Shown: positions 1 to 9,066 of the stretch, piece by piece
Layout of the letters: each line of letters starts with the position of its first letter
Numbering within the stretch: position 1 is the first letter of the stretch
DNA from: Pontivivens ytuae
Lineage (GTDB): Bacteria; Pseudomonadota; Alphaproteobacteria; Rhodobacterales; Rhodobacteraceae
Assembly (NCBI RefSeq): GCF_015679265.1
Contig: NZ_CP064942.1
Coordinates: forward strand, 620,001-684,000
Length of the DNA: 64,000 nucleotides
Direction: 5' to 3'
The notes under the pieces: model-generated
The model's input: the letters and a program-made list of their open reading frames with translations, nothing else
What the model was told of the DNA's origin: nothing
The model's database searches: none
Made by a program: the position numbers and the translations under genes

Positions 1-422
1 TGGCTGGTTCCATTGCATCGGTGTCTATGACGCTGAAGAACGCATTAGATGGGTCGGTCCGAACAGGGCGGAAGCGTCTAGATTCGCCGCTGATCAAAAC
101 CTTTCTGATGTTCGCGCGATTTCCTTCAAACCTGCTTCACAGGAATACATGGTGCTGCAAAGAATACCTCTCGAGTAGCGAGCAAGCAGTCGGCCCAAAC
201 CGGTCGCTCGATCTGTTACTGCAATGCTGCGGCCGCAGCCCGCATAGCCGTCATTCGCTGCACGCCAAATCAGGGTTCAGGCCAATTTGCGGTCTGCGGA
301 TATTGCTGCCGTCCGTCACAGCAATGCCATTGACCGTTTCAGCGGATTCCGCGTTGCTAGTATCAAAAGCCACCAATACTATATTGTGTGGATGGCGGCA
401 CGATGAAGGCAAGATATATACG
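1..422. other. Left edge, no supported gene
   Basis: An open frame runs through this stretch into the gene that begins at 423. The translated residues before 423 are rich in Cys and Arg and have no recognisable character, so I treat them as non-coding. I see no repeat, RNA gene or attachment site here. Confidence 0.5.
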
Positions 423-1640
423 ATGAGCGAAGATGATGCCGACGATGAGAGGCCCAAGGGTTTCGACATTTCAAAGTTAAACGTAGAAATGAGCGATGAA
501 GAGCGCTCGGCAGCGGATGTGCGACTAAAGGAACAGTTCAAAGAATTAGCGGAAGGTACGACTGTCATGGCAGATGCTATGCGAGGTATCGGCGGACTGA
601 GTTCGGTCGAGGAAGCCAAGCGTTTCGCCAACAACTTGCAGGACGCAATCAATGCTAGCGGGCTTGGAAGCATCCAAGACCAATTCGACACGATCACAGA
701 TCGTGGCGTCCTCTCTGGGATGTTTGCGGCTCGAGAACGGATGCGCGATCTTCTACCCGACATTCAAGCACATACATCTGCGCTCGCGGGCTTGCCTGAT
801 TACGCCGCACATACCTCTGCGATCCAGAGTGCCTTGGAGGCTGTTACCGCTCTACCCGAGCCGTGGGGCGACGTCTACGGTCTCACCGCTACGTCCCGAC
901 TGGCGGAAGAAATGCGCAGACAGCATGCTCTTTATCTGGAACCTATCGGTACCTTCGCTGACATTCGAAGTGGAGCCATAGCTGATACCCACCAATCGAT
1001 TCAGGCGATGGTATTGCCACGTTTGGATATAAAGGAATCGTTAGGCATCGAACGCATGGCAGATGCATTCGGCGCAGCAAACGTGTATCAGTCACTTGGT
1101 TTGGTATCGGATTACGACGCCCAAATGCGCGCAATCACTTCATCGCTCAGCGGACACATGGAGGCGCTGACTGCTGCTCAGGCCGTGCGGGACGCCATGT
1201 TCCCATCGGGCTTGACCGACGCCATCGAAAGCTTGTTGGCCCGTAGCATTGCGGCGCAAGAGGCTATGCTAGCGGAGTATCGAGAAAGCGCATCTGACGC
1301 CAAGACAGAAGCCCGCTTCAATCGACGGATGGTGACACTTACCACCATTATTAACATCTTGATGTTCTTCATGACCGTGGCCCTAAACATCGAGGATAGA
1401 CTAGTAGATGATGATGCAGCGGTGCGCGAAAACGCTGAAGCAGTCCGGCAGATGCGGCAGTCCTTCGATGAAATGGCAGCTCAGGTGCAGCGCACGAATG
1501 AGATGCAGGAGGCCGCGACAGAACAGGACAGAGCCGCTGACGCGGCCGTTGCAGATCTTCTAAGAGAAATAGCGAACAGATTGTCTGACGAAGCGGAGTC
1601 AGGGAAGCACGACGTCCCAAAGCCTCCCTTGGTAGACTAG
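423..1640 (+). CDS. Hypothetical membrane protein with coiled-coil tail
   Basis: A protein of about 405 residues that I do not recognise. I chose the ATG at 423 because the acidic start (SEDDADDERPKGFD) reads as a true N-terminus, although the frame is open back to position 21. The body is Ala-rich and probably helical. One hydrophobic segment (TIINILMFFMTVALNI, around residues 305-322) should cross the membrane. The last 85 residues are Gln/Glu/Arg-rich and probably form a coiled coil. The gene sits 77 bp upstream of the Gre-C/PIN gene on the same strand, so the two may form a functional pair. Both lie on the mobile island. Function unknown. Confidence 0.6.
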   Translation: MSEDDADDERPKGFDISKLNVEMSDEERSAADVRLKEQFKELAEGTTVMADAMRGIGGLSSVEEAKRFANNLQDAINASGLGSIQDQFDTITDRGVLSGMFAARERMRDLLPDIQAHTSALAGLPDYAAHTSAIQSALEAVTALPEPWGDVYGLTATSRLAEEMRRQHALYLEPIGTFADIRSGAIADTHQSIQAMVLPRLDIKESLGIERMADAFGAANVYQSLGLVSDYDAQMRAITSSLSGHMEALTAAQAVRDAMFPSGLTDAIESLLARSIAAQEAMLAEYRESASDAKTEARFNRRMVTLTTIINILMFFMTVALNIEDRLVDDDAAVRENAEAVRQMRQSFDEMAAQVQRTNEMQEAATEQDRAADAAVADLLREIANRLSDEAESGKHDVPKPPLVD

Positions 1641-1904
1641 GGACTCAAGGACTGTCGGTCGAGACCACTTTCTGATGTAGGCCGCGTCGTCATCATATAT
1701 ACTTTTGCAAAGCTGGTTTGAGACGCGTGAACGACCGAAGTGACACGAAACCCGATCATGAAGCCGCCAAGCTCCCTGAGGCTCAAAACCTACCCGCGGT
1801 GATTGAGCAGGACGGTCTTCCTGTGCCAGCTCCACAGGAAACAGCAGGCAAACCCAAGAAAATTGAGCCGCCTGAAAAGGGTACATTTGCCAGCGAAGCA
1901 CTGT

Positions 1905-2798
1905 CTAGCCCCCTGTGTCTGGGCCACTGATCAGGGGTTTCTCTAATATTGTTTCAGGAACGGGTGGGCGCATGTTGAGTGCCTGATGCGGTCGGGTGTG
2001 ATTGTACTGCCTGAGCCAGTGATTGATGACGATCTGAGCTTGCTTGGTCGTCGTGAACCACTCCGCATTGAGAACCTCTCGCCGTAATGTCCCATTGAAG
2101 CGCTCGTTGTATCCGTTCTCCCAGGGTGATCCTGGGTAGATGCGGATGGGCTTGATCCCAACACGCCGAAGCCAGCCCTGCATCGCCTCTGCTGCGAACT
2201 CGGGTCCGTTATCGGACCGGATATACTCCGGGGAACCGTGGCGCAGCAGGAGCGGATAGAGTGCTTCGAGAACTTCGTCGGCACCCATCTTGGTGCGGAC
2301 CACAACAGCCAAGGCCTGCCGCGTGAACTCGTCGAGAACCGTCAGCATCTTGTAACTGCGCCCATTGCTGAGCTTGTCATGCACGAAGTCTATTGCCCAA
2401 ACATGGTTCGGGTGCGTGGGCCGAAGCCGGATGATCGAGCTGCCCTTGTGGTAGAGCCGCTTGCGCTTTTTGTGCCGCTGCGGAAGCTGCAATCCTTCCT
2501 CACGCCAGAGCCGCTCGACCTTCTTGTGATTGACCCGCCAGCCTTCCATGTGAAGCAGCTCCGTGATCTTGCGGTAGCCATATCGCCCGTACTGCTTCGC
2601 CAACCGGATCAGAGCCAACCGTAGCGCATCATCGTCTCTCTGTGTTGGCTGATATTGCAGGGAGCTCCGCGCCAGGCCAATCACCCGGCAGGTCCGCCGC
2701 TCAGACGTGGCAAGCTTCTGGCGTGTGTGAAGGACGGCCTGACGAAGCTCCTCTGTGGTCAGGCCCTGGGCTTTAGGTGGTTCAGGCTTTCCTTGAGT
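1905..2798 (-). CDS. IS3-family transposase OrfB, DDE integrase domain (copy 1)
   Basis: The catalytic part of the transposase, probably made as an OrfAB fusion by -1 frameshifting inside the orfA overlap (about 2759-2798). The upstream limit given is the start of that overlap, not a start codon. The DDE triad is visible: Asp in HVWAIDFVHD, Asp in YIRSDNGPEF and Glu in WENGYNERFNG. The N-terminal HTH_21-like region (YGRYGYRKITELLHMEGWRV) is present. The element contains no stop codon: the last IS-encoded residues are SGPDT, and the TAG used here falls in the flanking CTAG. The reading frame is otherwise intact, so the element may be active. Confidence 0.88.
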   Translation of the reverse strand, partial: TQGKPEPPKAQGLTTEELRQAVLHTRQKLATSERRTCRVIGLARSSLQYQPTQRDDDALRLALIRLAKQYGRYGYRKITELLHMEGWRVNHKKVERLWREEGLQLPQRHKKRKRLYHKGSSIIRLRPTHPNHVWAIDFVHDKLSNGRSYKMLTVLDEFTRQALAVVVRTKMGADEVLEALYPLLLRHGSPEYIRSDNGPEFAAEAMQGWLRRVGIKPIRIYPGSPWENGYNERFNGTLRREVLNAEWFTTTKQAQIVINHWLRQYNHTRPHQALNMRPPVPETILEKPLISGPDTGG

Positions 2799-3101
2799 AT
2801 GAGCTTGTCCAGTTCGAGCTCGGCGACGATCTTCTTCAGTCGGGCGTTCTCTTTCTCCAAACTCTTCATCTCCGACAGCTGCGACCGGCCCATCCCGCCA
2901 AACCGTTTCCGCCAGTTGTAGTATGTCGCGTCGCTGATCCCGACGCCGCGGCATGCAGTGGCCACGTCATCGCCCGCCGTCAGCTTCAGCTCGATCTCAC
3001 GCAGCAGCTTCAAGATGTCTTCGTCTGAATGTCGCTTCCTCGCCATGCCCAATCCCCCTCTCGCGGCCAATGTAATGGCCCAGTTCTAGGGGGGAAGGAC
3101 A
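1909..3101 (-). mobile_element. IS3-family (IS407-group-like) insertion sequence, copy 1
   Basis: An element of about 1.19 kb with overlapping orfA and orfB. It is identical to the copy at 41823-43010 except for about three bases. The shared sequence is 1914-3101, starting TGTGTCTGGGCC and ending GAAGGACA. Here CTAG lies on both sides (1905-1908 and 3102-3105), as expected for a 4-bp target duplication of the IS407 group. That requires five extra C residues (1909-1913) to belong to this insertion. Group assignment rests on the OrfA sequence style and the 4-bp duplication. Confidence 0.85.
2759..3046 (-). CDS. IS3-family transposase OrfA (copy 1)
   Basis: A 95-residue helix-turn-helix protein that binds the IS ends. 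The N-terminal half (HSDEDILKLLREIE ... GISDATYYNWRKRFGGM) is the HTH_Tnp_1 fold. The second half (KSLEKENARLKKIVAELEL) is the leucine-zipper coiled coil used to pair with the OrfAB transposase. I start at the ATG at 3046, just inside the element. The frame ends at TGA 2759 and overlaps orfB in the -1 frame, the usual arrangement for programmed frameshifting in this family. Confidence 0.9.
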   Translation of the reverse strand: MARKRHSDEDILKLLREIELKLTAGDDVATACRGVGISDATYYNWRKRFGGMGRSQLSEMKSLEKENARLKKIVAELELDKLILKESLNHLKPRA

Positions 3102-4879
3102 CTAGAGCTGGCAAGGCCGCGCAAGCGGAGAGTCTACTTGCGGATGTGGAACTGGCTCAGCTGACCGGCAGACTTAGGGACCAGATGGATCTTGCGCAGT
3201 TGATGTGGCGTAGTGGTCTAAGTGATGCACTGGACCACGCCTATGAAATCGCAGTTCGCAATCAGCACGACCTAGGGGTTTGCCTGTCCTATGTCGGGCT
3301 GGTGCTAGGGGACGCTTTCGGCTCCAAAGCACCGCCTTTGCCCGAAAGTGCGACGGTCGCGCCTGGTAGCTTCGTTCGCTTGTCTCGCGAGAGCGGAGAC
3401 CCCATGCAATTTGTCATCGATTCTGAGTCAGAAAATCTGCCAAGTCACCTTGCTGAAGATCACCAGATTGTAGCTAGAACGCTTGGATTGCAGGTCGGCG
3501 ATGAGTTCGAAACGGAAAGCGGCCCAAGCCGTTTTCGCTGGCGCGTTGAAGAGGTTAAGTCCAAATATCTGCACCTGTTTCATGATCTGTCGCGCTCGAT
3601 TCAGGACCGTTTCCCAGAGAACGGCTCATTCTATACCCTCACGATTGTGGACAACGACCTTACGCCAATTCTTGAGAGCGTTAAGGCGCGCCGCGCACAA
3701 ATTGACAGGGTCGAAAAGCTCTATCGCGAGAACTCGATGCCGCTTGCGGCTGTTGCCTCGGCAGGCGGTGGGGACGCAATCGATTTCGCGCTTCATCTAG
3801 CGCAAAGCGGGCAACAGGTCTTCAGCGCAACCGGCATGGCCCAAGATGCACGTGTTGAGATCGTTCATGCAGCGCGCGCTGAAGAAAAGGGCGTCGTGTT
3901 AGACACTTACACCGCGTGGGTTCTTAGCAAACTCGGGCTTCTCAGCGCAACTGCCCAGGCCTTTCAACGTGTGATCGCACCAGCGTCACTCTTGGACGAG
4001 ATCGCTGTGAAGATTGAAGACTTGGGAAATCACGAGGATGGGCGTCTCACCGCCAGTGCTGAAGACGATGAATTGGTACCTATTCATCACTCGGCCGAGG
4101 TCATTGAGGCTCAGGCGGCCGATCTTACGGACGTGGTTGCGGACATTAGGAAAAACGCTTCGGTACTAGGAATCGAAGCTCCGGTTGACATATCCGCTGA
4201 GCTCCGGCAATTGCCCGAGTTTCTCGGAACACAGTTTGACACACTGAGCGTGGCGCGGCGCGAAGGTGCAACTGTGCTCAGCGCGGACCTGCGCCTAAGG
4301 CAAGTTGCGGCGGGGGTGATGGAAACAGAGGCATTCGGTTTAGACGCCTTACTGGAGCATCTACGCAATCGTCGCTTGATCACGGACGAAGATAGGGCTG
4401 AAGCCCTTCTTACGCTCGCTGCTTTGCGCCACTCCTACATCGAGCTCACCGCACCAATGCTGCTCAAAATGCTGGAGATCGATGACAGCGACGGCTTGAT
4501 GCGCTTCGTACAGGTCGCCGATTACTTCGGCCGAGCCGGCGGAGATGTCAGGAGTCATGTCAAGACCGCAGCAGCGTTCGCCTCGCTGGCATTTGCCAGA
4601 GGTCGACTGCGCCAGAAAGCATCAAAGGCCACGGGGCAGATACTGACAAATCTCATCCGCTTCGAGGACATTCAGCTCAAAGATATTTTGAACTTGTTCG
4701 CTCGGCTAGCTGATGATCCAGAAGTTACTAACTACGTCGCCGGATGGCTGAGGGGCCACTTTCTGATGGGAGTTTACGAAGCGCAGGTTGAAGCTGCCTC
4801 CGGACAGTGAGCAAACATCGCGCATTGCTGCTGCTCGAAGATACGATGACACTTGCGGATGTCCGTTTGCGTTTAGCCC

Positions 4880-5115
4880 ACTGGTTTGTTCGGCACTGCA
4901 GCGAATGGCCGCTCTGCCGCCCATGCCGACGAAGAAGTCGATGCTGTAGCGCGGTAAGATCGGCGCTCAAATTGGGCCGCTTGCCCCTGCCGCGTCGGCG
5001 TCGGCAAGTCATAGCGAGCCTGTGGAGCTTCTGGACGGTGGTGGCCATCACGAAGCGGTCTATCCGCCGTAGAAGATGGTCCGCGAGAAGGTGTCTTCAA
5101 TCGAGAACTTGTAGA
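4880..5115 (-). pseudogene. Possible decayed IS1182/IS5-type transposase fragment
   Basis: On the minus strand the words QGALFYKFSIEDTFSRT and, after a frame change, DRFVMATTVQKLH recall the N-terminal region of IS1182-like transposases (GALFYEFSLEDHVP...IDRF). Several frameshifts and stops follow. The match is short and from memory, so this is tentative. Confidence 0.25.
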
Positions 5116-5555
5116 ACAGCGCACCCTGCGCAACCCGCTGCAGCCCCGGCGTCGATATCACCTCGAACGTTGATGAGTAGACGCAATCTGGACTTCGCGT
5201 CTACTTCAACACCTCGTTTTTCCAACGGCATTGCCTCTTCCTCGAATATGCTTGCCATTTCACGTGTGAAAAACTTTGCAAAAGTTTGTCGTACAGTCAG
5301 ATGAGAGACAAGTATGAGCTTCAGATTTAAGAAAAACTTACCATAGATCGCCGCTTTCGACGTGTATATTGGCAAGGACGTGTTTCATCTTGTTGCCTTC
5401 GGCGCCGAGGTGCCGCTTGTTCTGCATCGGCAGATCAAGCGCCACGCCATCAAATCTACGCTCAAAGCGTCAGCACGGACACGACTCAACGGCGCAATTC
5501 GCTCGCTTACATGGAGACGATGCAGGCGGAGCCAATGTCACTCAAACCATGATCC

Positions 5556-5591
5556 GAAGAAGAGGAGGAGGCGTAATTCCTCCTCTTCTTC
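5556..5591. terminator. 13-bp stem hairpin downstream of the RTX-like gene
   Basis: GAAGAAGAGGAGG (5556-5568) pairs perfectly with CCTCCTCTTCTTC (5579-5591) across a 10-base loop. It lies 55 bp past the stop of the minus-strand RTX-like gene. The T-run is weak on both sides, so it may act as a transcript-end stabiliser as much as a classical terminator. Confidence 0.55.
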
Positions 5592-5645
5592 ATTTTGGCC
5601 TAATTATGCGTCTTATCGACACAAGGATCAGATACTATGTCGTAT

Positions 5646-8315
5646 TCAAAAAACCATCTCGTCTGGCTGCTCGACATAATCAAGAGTAGAAAAAACATTC
5701 AGCCCATTAGCTCCATCATTAAAGTCTAAGTGAGTCATATCAACTTTCTCGATCAAGAATTCGTCAATCGTATCAAAACCGATTATCGCATCAGAGGCAG
5801 CCAAATCTAGCTGCGCCTCTGAACCAAATTCGAATGTTTCGTTTCTCTCCAACGGAGGCTCATTATCGGGACCCATATGAATTCCAAAATCACCACTCTC
5901 CCAACCCCAGAATGAAAAATACCCAACCTGCTCATATCCGCTTGGATCGCCCGAAAAGATGTTAACTTGTAACGATTGGCCAGTTGCACCTAAGCCAACT
6001 TGAGCTTTTCCATTCAAAAAGGTTATCTCAGTAAATGATTTGTCAGTTTCAATCATGTTGAGATTCAAGCCCCCCACTACAATGTCACCGCGGCCATCTT
6101 TATCGACTATTGAATAGATTCCAGAAACGAGACTGTAGCGATCTTCACCGCTTTCGTCGGTAAGCCTTGAAATACCACCCGTCCATTCCCCCGTTACGTC
6201 ATCAATGCCATCGAATACATAGTAATCGTCCCCACCGGCATCATCCATAATGCTGATGTCGTGCGTCTCATTGAAATTGTAAAAATCATTACTATGCGAT
6301 AAATTATTTATAACTATAAGCTCCCCGCTGAAATAAAGAGGCTCCAGGCCTTGCACCTTAATGAAATTATCTCCGATAAATAGTGACCTTGTACCACCAG
6401 GATCATTGAGCACAAAAGAAAATTCTTCAGCAACAAAATGCTCAACACCCCTTACAAGCTCATCAGCACCACCAATTAGATAATAATCATCATCCCAGTA
6501 GAAATCACGATATAATTCACTGGCACCGCCCGACCAGAAATCATAGTCTCGCGTTAGTGAAAGTACATTCCAGTGAAAAAAGAACTCGTCGCCGGTGATA
6601 TCATAATAATCATATCCATCACCACCATCGATTACGGAATTCAGAGCATACCAATCGGAATAAATATAATCATCACCCGCGCCAGCATCTAGATATCGAA
6701 AGTCTCCGACAATTTCTATGAAATCATTCGCGGACGTAGCAATCAATGATTCGATATTTTTCGCTAAGAAATTCTTAAATCCAAAATAACCATCAATTAA
6801 AGAAATCTCATTGGAGAGCTCATTTCCCTGGAGGGTCGATATTGAAGATAGGTCGAGCAGATCACCCGCCCCAGAAGCGGGATCACCTTGCATGCCTGCA
6901 TCGATCGATATCCGCGGACTGCTTAGCTGAGGTACATCGGACAACTGAATGACATCATTATATTCTGTTAAGATCAAATCCTCGAAACCATATAAATAAT
7001 CACCCCAAGGAAGTTCGCCCGGTTCACTAGCTTCTGTGTCTTCACCGGTAGCTACAAAGATACCAAAGTCATAGAAGGCACTCTCGTCGAGCTCCCTGAA
7101 AAAAATATTGATACCCAAGGCTCGATCGGAGCTGATAAAATTCTCATACGAGAAAGTATCATCTCCAGAGCCACCATCTACGAGCAAATCCGAGGCTCTT
7201 CTGGACGTCAGGTCATTCAGTCGGAATACATCATTCCCCTTTCCGAGATGGTAAATGGTGCTTGGATTGACAGAGCGAACATATGTGAGGTCGTCGAATA
7301 AAGATTCTTTATCACTGTTTATCCCAACGAAAGCAGATCCAATTGGAGATAGTGCCATACCTAGTGGCGCAAAAACAGTTTGATTGCCGGGCTTGAATGT
7401 GTTGGGCAAGAGATTGTAGAAAACTGAGAACCAGGAATTTGTCTGATCGACAAGTGCGGACTGATCTATGTCTAGTCGGTCAATCTGACCAGTGAAATAC
7501 TGACTAATGAGATCTTCGATATCTGGGTCTATAAAGGCGCTTATAGCAGCAGCTTGAGCAGCATACATCATTGCAATAAGGTCGTAAGAACCAGCATCTT
7601 CCTTAAATACAAAGCTGTCTGATTGCCCACTTGATGTAAAAGTCCCTGAAACAGTGTCATCGTTCGGGTTAGGAAGAAGCCAATTCTGGTAATAATCTGT
7701 TATACCTAGAAAAGGAAAAAGGAGGGTTCCAGCCCAAGGTGCAAAGTTGCCAGAACCATCCCCGTCAATATCAAAAACTGTTGAGGCGACCGCTCCTGCA
7801 TCAGCAATACCAAGCCCCATCAGATCTGGAAGCGTGCCATTGCTCAGAACGTCGTTAATGAGATTGAAACCAATGCCGTTAGATGCCTGCTGAGCTACCT
7901 CAACAGCGTTCCCCTCTCCCCCATATAGCTGGTACTGAATCTTCGTAAATTCTTGTATGAATTCCCCCTGATCATTGCTGTTGCGATTCACATCACTTGC
8001 GCCAGTAATCCACGTAAATGAACCTGGATCGACCCCTGGAGCCGGATCAAAACCATCACTGATCATCTGCAAGATTTCGTCGTAAATTGGGGCAACGAGG
8101 CCCACTTGAAATAGCCCGGAAACACTAGGGTCAGCCTCAAAATTGACGAAGAGGCGGTATTGATCTGTTTTTAGATCATTTTCAGGGTCAATAGACGAAA
8201 CATTTGAACTTGCGGCGATAACGAGCGCGTCGTCTCGAAGGTCCCGTAAGTAACTCAGCTCTTCTTGTGAGAAAGTATATCCGCCATATCCGCGCTCGAA
8301 ATTGTTAGAGCTCAC
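5646..8315 (-). CDS. Large acidic RTX-like calcium-binding secreted protein
   Basis: An 889-residue, strongly acidic protein. Scattered glycine/aspartate nonapeptide-like repeats mark it as RTX-like: VDGGSGDDTFSYE (about 378-390), DAGAGDDYIYSD, IDGGDGYDYYD and MDDAGGDDYYVFDG. An EF-hand-like DIDGDGSGNF lies near residue 190. It has no N-terminal signal peptide, which fits type I secretion through a C-terminal signal. The start is GTG at 8315, preceded by AAGGAG 9 bases upstream. It is 28 bp downstream of a signal-peptide gene on the same strand, likely one operon. No ABC/HlyD/TolC secretion genes are in the window. Its base composition is much more AT-rich than the core genome, a sign of transfer. 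Enzymatic role unknown. Confidence 0.75.
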   Translation of the reverse strand: MSSNNFERGYGGYTFSQEELSYLRDLRDDALVIAASSNVSSIDPENDLKTDQYRLFVNFEADPSVSGLFQVGLVAPIYDEILQMISDGFDPAPGVDPGSFTWITGASDVNRNSNDQGEFIQEFTKIQYQLYGGEGNAVEVAQQASNGIGFNLINDVLSNGTLPDLMGLGIADAGAVASTVFDIDGDGSGNFAPWAGTLLFPFLGITDYYQNWLLPNPNDDTVSGTFTSSGQSDSFVFKEDAGSYDLIAMMYAAQAAAISAFIDPDIEDLISQYFTGQIDRLDIDQSALVDQTNSWFSVFYNLLPNTFKPGNQTVFAPLGMALSPIGSAFVGINSDKESLFDDLTYVRSVNPSTIYHLGKGNDVFRLNDLTSRRASDLLVDGGSGDDTFSYENFISSDRALGINIFFRELDESAFYDFGIFVATGEDTEASEPGELPWGDYLYGFEDLILTEYNDVIQLSDVPQLSSPRISIDAGMQGDPASGAGDLLDLSSISTLQGNELSNEISLIDGYFGFKNFLAKNIESLIATSANDFIEIVGDFRYLDAGAGDDYIYSDWYALNSVIDGGDGYDYYDITGDEFFFHWNVLSLTRDYDFWSGGASELYRDFYWDDDYYLIGGADELVRGVEHFVAEEFSFVLNDPGGTRSLFIGDNFIKVQGLEPLYFSGELIVINNLSHSNDFYNFNETHDISIMDDAGGDDYYVFDGIDDVTGEWTGGISRLTDESGEDRYSLVSGIYSIVDKDGRGDIVVGGLNLNMIETDKSFTEITFLNGKAQVGLGATGQSLQVNIFSGDPSGYEQVGYFSFWGWESGDFGIHMGPDNEPPLERNETFEFGSEAQLDLAASDAIIGFDTIDEFLIEKVDMTHLDFNDGANGLNVFSTLDYVEQPDEMVF

Positions 8316-8343
8316 TTTGAATTCTCCTTCGTTTTCGAATAGT

Positions 8344-9066
8344 TTAAGGGGATATATAACCCTCTATGGATCGCCTAATAATTCGGTCAATCTCAGCCAA
8401 ATATAATTCTTGGCCAAGGTCTACAGAGAGTCGATAGTCAAGGTAGACGCCGGGGGCAATCTGGTAGTCTGTATCACACGATCGACGATTTGGATTTGAT
8501 ATGGCAAATGCTATATTCACACAATAAAATAGTAAATTAACTCCATTAGTGTCCTGGGAAGATTCGCCATGGAATGTTATGAAGTACGGCAAATCGGAAA
8601 GGGGGACTTCTCTATTATTCAGCGGGCGATCACAATACAATGAATTATCTTGATCGATCGAGCATCCATAACATTTTTCGATGAGTTCCGTTTCGTCCCA
8701 AGAACAGTATGATCCTTTATTACGAAAAATATCTGCCACCCGCCGGTTGGAATCTCGGACGCGGAGAGGCCCGTCATGACCGTAGATCCTCAAAATCACG
8801 TTTCCGGGTAGTTCGGGGGCAATATCCAGTTCGTCGAAGGTGGATCGATTGAGAATGAGACCCACCCGGTCCAAAATACCTGTTGTCTCAAGTTCGGGAG
8901 GTGTCGGTTGCACAAGTTTATGACGCGGGATACCGAGCTTGACCCCGGAAACCAGAATGACTTCGAGGAGCGTATTATCGTCTGGGGGCTGGAGAACGGC
9001 TGGTGCTTCGGCATATACGCTTTGCGCAGCGAGCAGTACCGAGACGGTGAGACACTTTAGATACAT
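8344..9066 (-). CDS. Secreted hypothetical protein, partner of the RTX-like gene
   Basis: A 240-residue protein with a clear signal peptide (YLKCLTVSVLLAAQSVYA, cleavage near residue 19). Six Cys lie in the mature part, including CSWDETELIEKCYGCS, so disulfides are likely after export. It has no domain I recognise. The ATG at 9066 has AAGGAG 10 bases upstream. It is the first gene of a two-gene minus-strand unit with the RTX-like protein. It could be a periplasmic or surface helper for that protein, but this is inferred only from position. Confidence 0.65.
   Translation of the reverse strand: MYLKCLTVSVLLAAQSVYAEAPAVLQPPDDNTLLEVILVSGVKLGIPRHKLVQPTPPELETTGILDRVGLILNRSTFDELDIAPELPGNVILRIYGHDGPLRVRDSNRRVADIFRNKGSYCSWDETELIEKCYGCSIDQDNSLYCDRPLNNREVPLSDLPYFITFHGESSQDTNGVNLLFYCVNIAFAISNPNRRSCDTDYQIAPGVYLDYRLSVDLGQELYLAEIDRIIRRSIEGYISP

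Larger units (their letters stand above)
1718..4810 (+). pseudogene. Gre-C and PIN-like domain gene, interrupted by an IS element
   Basis: One gene split by an insertion: left part 1718-1908, right part 3106-4810. Removing 1909-3105 (IS plus one CTAG duplicate) rejoins the frame exactly, giving about 631 residues. From about residue 150, the stretch FVRLSRESG...LARTLGLQVGDEFE resembles the C-terminal domain of GreA/GreB transcript-cleavage factors. From about residue 325, VVLDTYTAWVLSKLGLL ... ATVLSADLRLRQVA has the layout of a PIN-like nuclease domain, with Asp at the first strand and an Asp before LRQVA. The C-terminus is helical. The start is weak: TTG 1718 or GTG 1727, neither with a good ribosome-binding site. 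The right half retains a long open frame but has lost its native start. Domain assignments come from motif reading and are moderately sure. Confidence 0.55.
4811..5645. other. Gene-poor spacer with possible transposase debris
   Basis: I see no intact gene between the broken Gre-C/PIN gene and the RTX-like gene. The only signals are a degraded transposase-like stretch on the minus strand (about 4880-5115) and a strong hairpin at 5556-5591. Base composition becomes AT-rich to the right. Confidence 0.5.
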
